A stretch of DNA of 62,725 nucleotides from Dyadobacter sp. CY323 (GCF_021390245.1 NZ_JAJUXH010000031.1:1-62725), one strand, 5' to 3'; counted from the stretch's first letter, positions 52,907 to 59,882 are shown. Notes: generated from the letters alone by a model not told the origin. Program-made: numbers and translations.

Positions 52907-55127
52907 TTTTCTCCCAATCAATTTTCTCAGGTAACAGCGGAAGTTCTCTCAAACGACTTCCGGTCGCATTAAAAATGGCATTGGCAATTGCGGCTGATGT
53001 CGGGCCCTGCGCAGCTTCACCGGCGCCGAGTGGTTCTTTGTCAGGATGATCTATGATAAAAACTTCCGTATCGGGCACCTCTTCAAACCGCAGGATCGGG
53101 TACGTTTCCCAGCTTGTACTGGTAATGCCGTTCTGATCATACTTAACTTCTTCCAGCATGGTCCAGCTCGCGGCCTGTATCATCCCCCCGGAAGTCTGAT
53201 TGATCACACCGTCACTATTTATCGTTTGCCCGGTATCGATTACGCCCGTGAGTTTGGTAACGCGGTAAGTCTTTTCTTTCGGATCGATTTTCACCTCTGC
53301 CTTCACAGCAAAATAGGCCGCATTGTTTTTATATTGGGCAAAAGCAAACCCTTCCCCAAAATTCTCCACCTTCCCTGCGCGGGCCTTCCCTTTCCTCCAT
53401 CCTCCTTTCTCCACTAGCATATTAATAACAGCCTTCGCCCGCTCATCTTTCAAATGATCCAGCCGAAATTGCACCGGATCTTTGCCTGCTTTCACTGCCA
53501 ATTCATCCATAAAAGATTCCAGTGCAAAAATATTGGCATAGGCCCCCAAACTCCGCAACGCTGAACTTCTCAATGGACCTTTGAAATCATGCAGCACGAT
53601 TTTCTTCGCCTGGAAATCGTATAACGGAACAGAATTCCGATGACTACCACCTGAAAATCCACCCGACTTGAAACTGAAAGGCTTTTCCAAATCCCGCGCA
53701 GCCAGCAAATGTCCCGCATTTCCGCCCGGCCTGGTACTATGCGTATCCGACCAGATATCCGTTTTCCACGCATTCACTTTGCCTTTTGCATCTATCCCAC
53801 CTTTCAAATGCAGGATCATCGCCGAACCATAAGGTTCCCATTTGTGCTCATCTTCCCGCATCCATTGCACACGCACCGGCCTTCCGGGCATTTCGATGGC
53901 AAGTAACGCGGCGTCTCCGGCTACATCGTCGGCACCATTATGACCGTAGCAACCTGCGCCGGGAATGCCGATGATATGGATTTTGGATTCAGGCACTTCC
54001 AGCATGGCCGAAATCGTTTTGCGCAAAGGATAAACTCCCTGACTATGCGACCAGACCGTCAGCATTTCATTTTCCCAAAGCGCGATCGCGCACGACGGAC
54101 CTATGGAACCGTGCATATGATATGGTCTTTTGTAAACAGCTTCATGCGTAAATGCAGCTTCCGACAGATTTTTATCCACAGATGCATTTTCCTCCACCGT
54201 CTCCCCCGCTGATCCGGTTTTCAGGATGGTATCATAAAGTTCTTTTGGTAACGGTGATATCAGGCTGGTTTGCCACTGCGCTTTTTCCTTCAATGCATTC
54301 CATGCTTTGACGCATTGATATTCGTCTCTCGCGATCACAGCCGCGAAATTTCCATTGACTACAATTTTTAAAATGCCCGGCAATTTGGAGACTTCTTCTT
54401 TCGGCAGCATTTCCAGTTTTGCATTGTAAACTGGCGGCCGCAAAATCCTTGCGTGCACCATTTCGGGCAGGCGCAGATCCTGAATGTAATGTTGCCTCGC
54501 CAAAGCCATGGTCGTAATGTCGGCGCGGGGAATGGCTTTCCCAATCAGTTTATATTCAGCTGGTTTTTTCAAAGGCGCCTTTCCCGTAACCTCCGTTTCC
54601 AGTCGCTTTCCTTTTATGAGATCTTTATATGCAATTGTTTTTGAGTTGGTGGATTTAACAATCCCATTGGAAACGGTGAGATTTTCAACCTTGGCATTCA
54701 ACTCTTTTGCCGCGAGTTGGAGCAAATATTTTCTCGCCTCGGCAGCTGCATTGCGGATCGAATTTCCGCTGCCTTCAATGGAACCGCTGCCGGCGGTATA
54801 GCGTTCATCCTGCGTCTGGCCGGTATCGGCTATGATAATGCGGACATCTTTCATTGCGACATCCAGTTCCTCGGCTGCGATTTGCATTAATGCGGTTTTG
54901 ATACCCTGCCCAAGTTCCATTTTCCCGGTGATAACGGTAAGAATTCCAGCTGTGTCAAACCGGATCCAGGCATCGATCACCTTTGCATCTGCGACAGGAT
55001 TGTTTATAATGTCAGTTTGTTTTGGATCAAAAACCAATGCAGGTAAAAGCTGAAATCCGATCAGTAAATGCCCTGAACTTTTGAGAAACGCACGTCGGGT
55101 AGCGGAAAAACTTTTTACTTTTCTCAT
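52899..55127 (-). CDS. Molybdopterin-binding subunit of a xanthine-dehydrogenase-family (IorB-like) oxidoreductase
   Basis: A 742-aa protein when started at 55127, after the stop of the small subunit (an ATG at 55136 would overlap it). It has a Tat leader (SATRRAFLKSSGHLLIG). Cofactor-binding stretches are TGKMELGQGIKTALMQIAAE, GSGSIEGSGNSIRNAAAEA, PGAGCYGHNGADDVAGDAAL and a C-terminal GAGEAAQGPTSAAIANAI with the catalytic-type glutamate. With the 2Fe-2S subunit it would oxidise aldehydes or heterocycles in the periplasm. Confidence 0.94.
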   Translation of the reverse strand: MRKVKSFSATRRAFLKSSGHLLIGFQLLPALVFDPKQTDIINNPVADAKVIDAWIRFDTAGILTVITGKMELGQGIKTALMQIAAEELDVAMKDVRIIIADTGQTQDERYTAGSGSIEGSGNSIRNAAAEARKYLLQLAAKELNAKVENLTVSNGIVKSTNSKTIAYKDLIKGKRLETEVTGKAPLKKPAEYKLIGKAIPRADITTMALARQHYIQDLRLPEMVHARILRPPVYNAKLEMLPKEEVSKLPGILKIVVNGNFAAVIARDEYQCVKAWNALKEKAQWQTSLISPLPKELYDTILKTGSAGETVEENASVDKNLSEAAFTHEAVYKRPYHMHGSIGPSCAIALWENEMLTVWSHSQGVYPLRKTISAMLEVPESKIHIIGIPGAGCYGHNGADDVAGDAALLAIEMPGRPVRVQWMREDEHKWEPYGSAMILHLKGGIDAKGKVNAWKTDIWSDTHSTRPGGNAGHLLAARDLEKPFSFKSGGFSGGSHRNSVPLYDFQAKKIVLHDFKGPLRSSALRSLGAYANIFALESFMDELAVKAGKDPVQFRLDHLKDERAKAVINMLVEKGGWRKGKARAGKVENFGEGFAFAQYKNNAAYFAVKAEVKIDPKEKTYRVTKLTGVIDTGQTINSDGVINQTSGGMIQAASWTMLEEVKYDQNGITSTSWETYPILRFEEVPDTEVFIIDHPDKEPLGAGEAAQGPTSAAIANAIFNATGSRLRELPLLPEKIDWEKIS

Positions 55128-55128
55128 C

Positions 55129-55599
55129 TCACACATTCATTTTAGCTGCTGCCCTTTTTACTGCACGGATGATTCTGGTATGCGTACCGCAGCGGCAAAG
55201 TACCCGGTTCAGTGCCTGACGAATCTCGATATCCGAAGGATTTTTGTTTTCTGCTAACAATGCTTGGGCTGACATGATCATGCCATTTAAACAATAACCA
55301 CATTGCGCGGCCTGCTCTTCAATAAATGCTTCCTGAACAAGATCCGGCTTGCCGTTTTTCGCCAGACCTTCCAAAGTCGTCACTTCATACACCGCAGCGG
55401 CAGCGCCAGGAATTACGCAAGAAGGCTGCGCTTTTCCATTCAGCAGCACCATGCAGCTCCCGCAACGTTCGATCCCGCAGCCATACTTCGGCCCATTCAA
55501 TTCCAGATTGTTCCGAAGTAAATACAAAAGAGGCATATCCGGCTCAGCCTCAATGCGATGCTTTTCGCCATTCACTTTAATCTCAATCAGTTCCGCCAT
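55129..55599 (-). CDS. 2Fe-2S subunit of the molybdenum hydroxylase (IorA-like)
   Basis: A 156-aa protein when started at 55599 (MAELIEIKVNGEKHRIEAEP). A longer frame to 55665 adds residues not typical of the family. It has a plant-type ferredoxin domain (GPKYGCGIERCGSCMVLLNG, then C near 65) and a helical 2Fe-2S domain (QAAQCGYCLNGMIMSAQALL, VLCRCGTHTRIIRAVK). It passes electrons from the molybdenum subunit encoded just downstream. Confidence 0.94.
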   Translation of the reverse strand: MAELIEIKVNGEKHRIEAEPDMPLLYLLRNNLELNGPKYGCGIERCGSCMVLLNGKAQPSCVIPGAAAAVYEVTTLEGLAKNGKPDLVQEAFIEEQAAQCGYCLNGMIMSAQALLAENKNPSDIEIRQALNRVLCRCGTHTRIIRAVKRAAAKMNV

Positions 55600-55712
55600 A
55601 TCATTCCTGTTAAAGCCTATATCTGGTAAAACGCAACTAGCCTGTTTTTTTAACTGCCTGTGCATGAATCTTTAATCTATATCCACACGTATATTTTGAT
55701 AAATACCATTCC

Positions 55713-56645
55713 ATGAAATCCGAAGTACGCGTTACACTCATCATATTAACGATCATTTTGGGCGCATTTTTACTGACGCTTTCGGGCTGTTCTTTCAAAA
55801 GGATTTCCAGGTCAAAAGACATCGTATATCAGCCCGCCTCGCACTCCATCGCCGAACAACAGTTAAGCGTTTTTGCCCCAAAAAATAAAAAGGAACCCCA
55901 CGATGTGATCATCTTCGTTCACGGTGGAAACTGGAATTCCGGCAAGAAATCACAATACAACTTCATCGGCAGTAACTGGGCGAAAAAAGGTGTGGTTTTC
56001 GTGATCATCGACTACCCGCTCAGTCCGTCGGCCAGGTATGATCAAATGGCCGAATCCACTGCAAAATCCGTAAAATGGGTGAAAGAAAACATCGCGGAAT
56101 ACGGAGGCAATCCCAAGCGTATATTTCTGTCCGGACATTCTGCGGGCGGCCATTTAGCTGCATTAGTTTCCATTGATAACCAGTATTTCAAAGACCAGAA
56201 AATTGAAAACCCAGTCGCCGGCCTCATCCTGATCGACGCCGCCGGGCTGGATATGTACGGCTATTTAATGGAAGAAAAATTTCCGGCCGGCAATACCTAT
56301 CTCGATACATTCACCAACAATCCGGAGGCTTGGAAAAAGGCCACCCCACTCTACCATTTACACAAAAACATGCCCCCGATGATCATTTACCGAGGCGGAA
56401 AAACCTACCCGTCTATCCTGAAAAGCAATGAAAAATTCATCAAAGAATTGCAAGATTACGCTCCGGGAACACCTTATCACATTCAGAAAACAAAAAAGCA
56501 CGTTCCGATGATCACACAGTTTTTTAATCCCTGGAATGGGCGGTATGGGGAGATTTTGGGGTGGCTGGCGGGGGTTGGGGGGAGTAAAGGGATAAGGGAG
56601 GAACGGGGCGACCCGCGCAGGGAGGAAGGGGTAGTTGGTAATTGA
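55713..56645 (+). CDS. Lipoprotein alpha/beta hydrolase (esterase-like) with an unusual G-rich-encoded tail
   Basis: A 310-aa protein with a lipobox (LTLSGCSFKR, cysteine at about 27). The fold has the oxyanion motif FVHGGNWNSGKKS, the nucleophile motif LSGHSAGGHLAALV and late KKHVPMITQFF (histidine). It resembles BD-FAE/kynurenine-formamidase-like esterases. The last 23 residues (after GEILGWLAG) are encoded by a G-rich tract with a quadruplex-type pattern and do not look like the fold. They may derive from a repeat that removed the original stop. Confidence 0.85.
   Translation: MKSEVRVTLIILTIILGAFLLTLSGCSFKRISRSKDIVYQPASHSIAEQQLSVFAPKNKKEPHDVIIFVHGGNWNSGKKSQYNFIGSNWAKKGVVFVIIDYPLSPSARYDQMAESTAKSVKWVKENIAEYGGNPKRIFLSGHSAGGHLAALVSIDNQYFKDQKIENPVAGLILIDAAGLDMYGYLMEEKFPAGNTYLDTFTNNPEAWKKATPLYHLHKNMPPMIIYRGGKTYPSILKSNEKFIKELQDYAPGTPYHIQKTKKHVPMITQFFNPWNGRYGEILGWLAGVGGSKGIREERGDPRREEGVVGN
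56570..56598 (+). other. G-quadruplex-type tract inside the esterase 3' end
   Basis: G5, TT, G6, AGTAAA, G3, ATAA, G3 fits the four-G-run pattern. The core GGGGGTTGGGGGGAG is also found in the 164-bp array (for example near 45110 and 45273). Confidence 0.6.
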
Positions 56646-56685
56646 CTAACAGAATTCGCTGCTGGCCGATTGCATTCCAGAGATT

Positions 56686-56716
56686 TTTGCAGCATCACTT
56701 TTTTTACATAGATTTG
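56686..56716 (+). promoter_or_regulatory. Promoter of the candidate small RNA upstream of the abi gene
   Basis: TTTG (56686-56689), a 19-base spacer and TAGATTTG (56709-56716) match the Bacteroidota consensus exactly. Predicted transcription starts at about 56720-56723, just before the hairpin and 63-66 bases before the abi ATG. Confidence 0.7.
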
Positions 56717-56719
56717 CAT

Positions 56720-56778
56720 TAACATGTTCACCCCCCTTCCCGTAAGAACAGGGCGCTTAGGGTGAACTTTTTGTTTTT
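56720..56778 (+). ncRNA. Candidate small RNA (possible RNA antitoxin) with terminator, directly upstream of the abi gene
   Basis: After the promoter, GTTCACCC (56726-56733) pairs with GGGTGAAC (56760-56767). Inside, CCCT (56734-56737) can pair with AGGG (56750-56753), leaving a 12-base loop and a six-base bulge (CGCTTA) on the 3' side. T5-G-T5 follows (56768-56778). The transcript would be about 50-57 nt and end eight or more bases before the abi start, so abi would be made by read-through. This is the promoter-RNA-terminator-toxin order of RNA-antitoxin systems. An alternative is a plain terminator for the esterase, 80 bases upstream. The dedicated promoter argues against that. Confidence 0.55.
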
Positions 56779-56785
56779 ATAGCAA

Positions 56786-57706
56786 ATGGGTAAAACACAC
56801 TATACCAAGCCCTCACTTACATTTCAACAACAGCTGCAACAGTTGATTGACCGGGGAATGACTTTTGAAAACCCGAAAAAGGCACTTCACATTCTTGAAA
56901 GTGTAAGTTACTACCGAATTAGCGGGTATTGGTATCCGTTCTTGGCAGACAAGCAAAAGCATGTCTTCAAACCTGGCGCTCAATTTGAAACAGCCTTTCA
57001 GTTATACTGTTTTGACAGAGAGCTCAGATCTCTAATTATCTCAGAATTAGAGAAAATTGAGGTCGCGGTCAGAGCTAAAATGATTTATGTGCTTTCACAA
57101 AAATTTGGCGGGTTTTGGTTTGAGGATTTGTCACTATTCAGAAATCCCCAAAAATTTCAAACGCAATTAGCTGTCAAATTGAAAGAGGAATATGACAGAA
57201 GCGACGAGGAATTCATCAGAGCTTTTAGGTTGAAATATTCTGACCCGCTACCTCCATCGTGGATGATCATGGAAATTATTTCATTCGGTACTTTGTCAAA
57301 GCTATTTTCCCAATTGAAACCCAGCAGAGAAAAAAGAGAAATCGCTCATTACTTTGGATTGGCCGATGCTGTATTCGAAAACTGGCTTCATAGCATCGTC
57401 TACTTGCGTAACATTTGTGCGCATCATTCTCGTCTGTGGAACAGAACATTGAGTATAAAGCCACAAATTCTTCAATCTCCCAGGAAATTATGGTTAAAGA
57501 ATACCAATGTTAAAAGCGACCGTACATACTATGTGCTCTGCATGATTAAATACTTGCTCCAAACGGTAAATCCAAAATCAAGATTTGCGTTCAAGCTTAA
57601 ATCGCTATTTTTAAAGTATCCTAATGTTGATTCTAACGCAATGGGATTTGCAGAGAATTGGGAGCAGGAATCTCTTTGGAAATTTGAGGATACTCAGCCA
57701 TTTTAA
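56786..57706 (+). CDS. Abi_2 (AbiD/AbiF-type) abortive-infection protein, HEPN-like
   Basis: A 306-aa protein. The family opening is KPSLTFQQQLQQLIDRGMTF; then VSYYRISGYWYPF (about 40-52), FDRELRSLIISELEKIEVAV (about 76-95) and WMIMEIISFGTLSKLF. The putative ribonuclease motif R-x4-H is R208 to H213 in VYLRNICAHHSRLWNR. Abi_2 proteins stop phage growth by killing or arresting the infected cell, probably by RNA cleavage. A candidate small RNA with its own promoter and terminator lies directly upstream. A dead copy of gene A starts 50 bases downstream. The length (about 300 aa) is normal and there are no internal breaks. Confidence 0.9.
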   Translation: MGKTHYTKPSLTFQQQLQQLIDRGMTFENPKKALHILESVSYYRISGYWYPFLADKQKHVFKPGAQFETAFQLYCFDRELRSLIISELEKIEVAVRAKMIYVLSQKFGGFWFEDLSLFRNPQKFQTQLAVKLKEEYDRSDEEFIRAFRLKYSDPLPPSWMIMEIISFGTLSKLFSQLKPSREKREIAHYFGLADAVFENWLHSIVYLRNICAHHSRLWNRTLSIKPQILQSPRKLWLKNTNVKSDRTYYVLCMIKYLLQTVNPKSRFAFKLKSLFLKYPNVDSNAMGFAENWEQESLWKFEDTQPF

Positions 57707-57723
57707 AATATTATCTAAATTCA

Positions 57724-57739
57724 TGTTGGGAATCCAACA
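57724..57739. promoter_or_regulatory. Operator-like inverted repeat in the promoter of dead gene A (locus 2)
   Basis: TGTTGG (57724-57729) and CCAACA (57734-57739) flank GAAT. A TTG in the left arm (57726-57728) and TATGTTTC (57748-57755, seven of eight consensus bases) are 19 bases apart. The ATG follows at once. A related sequence, TTGGAAATCCAG, lies downstream near 58014. The layout mirrors that of the intact copy at 58111. Confidence 0.55.
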
Positions 57740-57755
57740 CGTACCTATATGTTTC

Positions 57756-57963
57756 ATGAAGTCTTTTGAAACAATAAAAGAAGCGTTCGACTGGTGGATC
57801 AAGAACATTTACCCAACGCTGCCGCCGGAAGTAAAAAAAGGGAAGCCGGTAACTGCCTGGCGATTATACGCATAAACTAGGTATCTCGGAAACTAGAATG
57901 AGAGACATCTTCCTCGAATTTGGCAATTTTGAGATTAAAACTTCAATAACATTAAAGTCTTAA
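57756..57963 (+). pseudogene. Gene A, additional copy in locus 2, disrupted by a two-base loss
   Basis: It begins MKSFETIKEAFDWWIKNIYP TLPPEVKKGKPVTAWRLYA and stops. After the TGG CGA codons, restoring two bases gives WRDYTHKLGISETRMRDIFL EFGNFEIKTSITLKS and the stop TAA 57961-57963. It is closely related to the intact A2 at 58147. It starts 50 bases after the abi gene stop, on the same strand. Confidence 0.8.
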
Positions 57964-57974
57964 AGGACTTTTTA
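57954..57974 (+). terminator. Hairpin with the stop codon in its loop (dead A copy)
   Basis: AAAGTC (57954-57959) pairs with GACTTT (57966-57971). The TAA stop is in the loop and Ts follow. The same design occurs at 58348-58370. Confidence 0.55.
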
Positions 57975-58110
57975 TTTGAGTCGGTTTTATTGGAAAATCA
58001 ACAGATCTGTAATTGGAAATCCAGACGGTTGAGCGGCTAATTTTTTTGTAAAAACCGTAATTCAAAATGTTAGTTTTATCTTGTGGCCAAATTTAAAAAT
58101 CTAAAATCTC

Positions 58111-58128
58111 TTGTGCAGTACTGCACAA
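58111..58128. repeat. Locus-2 flanking palindrome, upstream copy (A2 promoter)
   Basis: TTGTGCAGTACTGCACAA is a perfect 18-bp palindrome, repeated at 58380-58397. Its first three bases are the -33 TTG and it fills nearly all of the spacer to the -7 box, so a protein bound here would block RNA polymerase. Confidence 0.85.
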
Positions 58129-58141
58129 ATTATTACCTTTG
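58111..58141 (+). promoter_or_regulatory. Promoter of gene A2, predicted leaderless
   Basis: TTG (58111-58113), a 20-base spacer and TACCTTTG (58134-58141) match the consensus exactly. The ATG is at 58147, about where transcription should begin, so the mRNA should have no or almost no leader. Confidence 0.65.
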
Positions 58142-58146
58142 AAAAA

Positions 58147-58359
58147 ATGAAGAAGTTTGAGACGATAACTGAGGCATTTGATTGGTGGATTAAAAACGTT
58201 TACCCCTCATTATCACCCGAATTGAAAAAAGGCAAGGCAGTACAAGCCTGGAAGGATTATACTTATGACCGAGGAATTTCAGAAAAACGCATGAGAGACA
58301 TTCTCATAGAATTTGGAGAGTTTGAGATTAAAACTTCTATTATTTACAAGCCTTCATAG
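58147..58359 (+). CDS. Gene A, copy 2: unrecognised 70-aa protein
   Basis: Paralogue of the gene at 19674-19886 (about half of positions identical). The shared core is TEAF-WW, YP-L-P, KKG, AW-DYTY, GISEKRM, IL and FG. The frame extends upstream to 58111, but the start at 58147 is chosen because it matches the start of the other copies and follows the promoter. The conserved tryptophans and the GISEKRM helix suggest a small folded binding domain. I do not recognise it. It is flanked by two copies of an 18-bp palindrome and followed by gene B2. Possible roles are a self-repressing antitoxin-like regulator or a mobile cassette protein; neither is shown. Confidence 0.82.
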   Translation: MKKFETITEAFDWWIKNVYPSLSPELKKGKAVQAWKDYTYDRGISEKRMRDILIEFGEFEIKTSIIYKPS

Positions 58360-58370
58360 GCTTTTTATTT
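58348..58370 (+). terminator. Hairpin over the A2 stop codon
   Basis: AAGCC (58348-58352) pairs with GGCTT (58359-58363), the TAG stop (58357-58359) sits at the end of the loop, and TTTTATTT follows. It would attenuate transcription into gene B2. Confidence 0.6.
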
Positions 58371-58377
58371 GGAATTT

Positions 58378-58399
58378 ATTTGTGCAGTACTGCACAAAT
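58378..58399. repeat. Locus-2 flanking palindrome, downstream copy (between A2 and B2)
   Basis: The same 18-bp palindrome as 58111-58128 here extends to 22 bp (ATT added on the left, AAT on the right are part of the symmetry). It starts 18 bases after the A2 stop and lies 86 bases before B2. No -7 box follows at promoter spacing, so it is not a copy of the whole promoter. The copies are 269 bases apart, close to the 264 bases in locus 1. Confidence 0.85.
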
Positions 58400-58485
58400 T
58401 TCACTGAGAAATGAAAACCAGAATTTGAAAATTCCCCCTTTAATATTATAGATTTTCACATTTATTCATTTAATCAAAACAAAAA

Positions 58486-58782
58486 ATGAACACACTTTCA
58501 GATTCAACAAACGAAGAAACGAATGGCGAAAAAATGGCTTTTAACCGTAAAGAATACTCATTAATGACTCAAAATAAGATTATTAATGAGTTCTTTCAAA
58601 CCGACGGTTGTGGCGAAATGGTCGGATCGCTCAACCGGATGATTGAAGATTTTTTATTTACTGAAAATTTGGCTCGGGTGACTCCGGAAATGCGGGTGCA
58701 CATTGCGAATAATCTGCGGGTAGCGACTTTGGTGGCTAAGCTTGGGGATTGTTATGTGGGTTACCGGACGGCTGGCTCGTAA
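58486..58782 (+). CDS. Gene B, copy 2: unrecognised 98-aa protein
   Basis: An intact paralogue of the frameshifted gene at 19324-19607. After a variable N-terminus (about 1-20), the shared part includes INEFFQTDGCGEM, LNRMIEDFLF, VTPEMRVHIANNLRVATLVA KL and a short GDCYVGY end. It is predicted to be helical with no signal peptide. I do not recognise the family. It always follows gene A in this window (126 bases here, 66 at locus 1), which argues for a functional partnership. Confidence 0.78.
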   Translation: MNTLSDSTNEETNGEKMAFNRKEYSLMTQNKIINEFFQTDGCGEMVGSLNRMIEDFLFTENLARVTPEMRVHIANNLRVATLVAKLGDCYVGYRTAGS

Positions 58783-59237
58783 TTGGAATGCGTTTGAGTT
58801 TCTTAGGAGGCTCCGATGGAGCCCATGAAATCGGTTAATTGTTTATGCTGGAAACAAGAGGCCTCACCGGGCCTAATTACTACCTCGCAACGGCGGCCTA
58901 GCAACAAAAAGAAGGAAATAAACTTCTAATCTATTAATATCTTGGTAGCGGAGCAGAAGTGTAGCCGCAGAGCGGTTTCCTGTTTCTAGAAAAATCCAAC
59001 CCCAAATGAAAAACAGGCTCCAGCGGGGCCTCCTGTTTCTAGAAAGTGCGATTAGCCGAAAATAAATGGGCCCCAGCGGGGCCTCCTGATCATTGCCGGT
59101 TTCAGGAGGCCCCGCTGGGGCCATATTTCAATGTTTGGCTTTTTTGCTAGAAATAGGGAGCCGCTCAGCGGCTGGGAGAATGCTTGCCGACAGATGCTAT
59201 ATTTTCCGCTTTTGCAACGATTAAGTGAATTACAGAA
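58783..59237. repeat. Gene-free stretch with a cluster of GC-rich hairpins
   Basis: The 455 bases have no coding frame. Elements: GGCTCC-GAT-GGAGCC (58809-58823), a 14-base direct repeat CCTGTTTCTAGAAA (58979-58992 and 59032-59045), an AAACAGG...CCTGTTT hairpin around 59011-59038, a perfect 21-bp inverted repeat (59069-59089 with 59102-59122, core CCCCAGCGGGGCCTCCTG), and AGCCGCT-C-AGCGGCT (59159-59173). They look like copies of one degenerate family of dispersed hairpins (core gGCTCC/GGAGCc). Confidence 0.8.
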
Positions 59238-59882
59238 TTAACAAACCGAAAAAACCTTCGTCTCCGTAGTAATATAAATCTTCCGATTCTTCGCCAGATC
59301 CATCTGAAAACCACCCGTAAAAACGCCGAAACTAGGAACTATCGCCTGGTGATTATCAATAACAAAACACGGAAGTCTTACGCTTTGGCGACCTTTTCCA
59401 TAGGTTGTAAAAACCGGATGCACGTGGCCGGCGAAGATGAATTTGTCTGAAATAGCTTCCACTTTGGGATGGTGGGTGAAGATGAAATCTCCTTCTTCAA
59501 AATCATTTAAATGCACTGCCAGATCCGCTTCCAGGAAAAGACTTACCGGCAAAATATCGTGGTTACCAATCACGATCAGCATTTCAAGGTAGTGATGCTC
59601 GTTCCTCCAGTTTTTAAAAAGCTCCCATTCTGCATTGTACTGGGCGTGGAATAGGTCACCCAGGAAGATAATGCGGGTCGCGCCGGTACTTTGAACTAGC
59701 TCGTTCAGTCTTTTAAAATTGTTTTCAATCGCATTGGGTGGCACGGCGATTCCTTCTTTCCGGAAATGGGTGATTTTGCCTAAATGAAGGTCTCCGATTA
59801 GTAATGTCTGCGTTTCTTCCCAAAAAATGGCTTTTTGTGTGAGTAAAATAAAATGGTTTTCTCTGATTTCAATCTGCATCAC
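59238..59882 (-). CDS. pdeM: Ligase-associated DNA damage response endonuclease PdeM
   Basis: A 214-aa calcineurin-fold phosphoesterase. Motifs: LLIGDLHLGKITHFRKEGI, IIFLGDLFHAQYN, IVIGNHDILPVS, FTHHPKVEAISDKFIFAGHV HPVF. PdeM is part of the ligase-associated DNA repair cluster found in many Bacteroidota and proteobacteria. It overlaps the helicase gene end by 14 bases, so the two are in one operon. The ligase and exonuclease partners are not in the window. Confidence 0.93.
   Translation of the reverse strand: MMQIEIRENHFILLTQKAIFWEETQTLLIGDLHLGKITHFRKEGIAVPPNAIENNFKRLNELVQSTGATRIIFLGDLFHAQYNAEWELFKNWRNEHHYLEMLIVIGNHDILPVSLFLEADLAVHLNDFEEGDFIFTHHPKVEAISDKFIFAGHVHPVFTTYGKGRQSVRLPCFVIDNHQAIVPSFGVFTGGFQMDLAKNRKIYITTETKVFSVC

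Noticed and set aside
56722..56778. Plain terminator of the esterase gene as the only explanation of the hairpin before abi
   Set aside because: It is possible, but the well-spaced promoter between the esterase stop and the hairpin makes a separate transcript more likely. It is kept as the alternative in the feature entry.
58011..58070. A third perfect flanking palindrome near the dead A copy in locus 2
   Set aside because: Only a loosely similar sequence (TTGGAAATCCAG) is present, so it is not called as a repeat copy.
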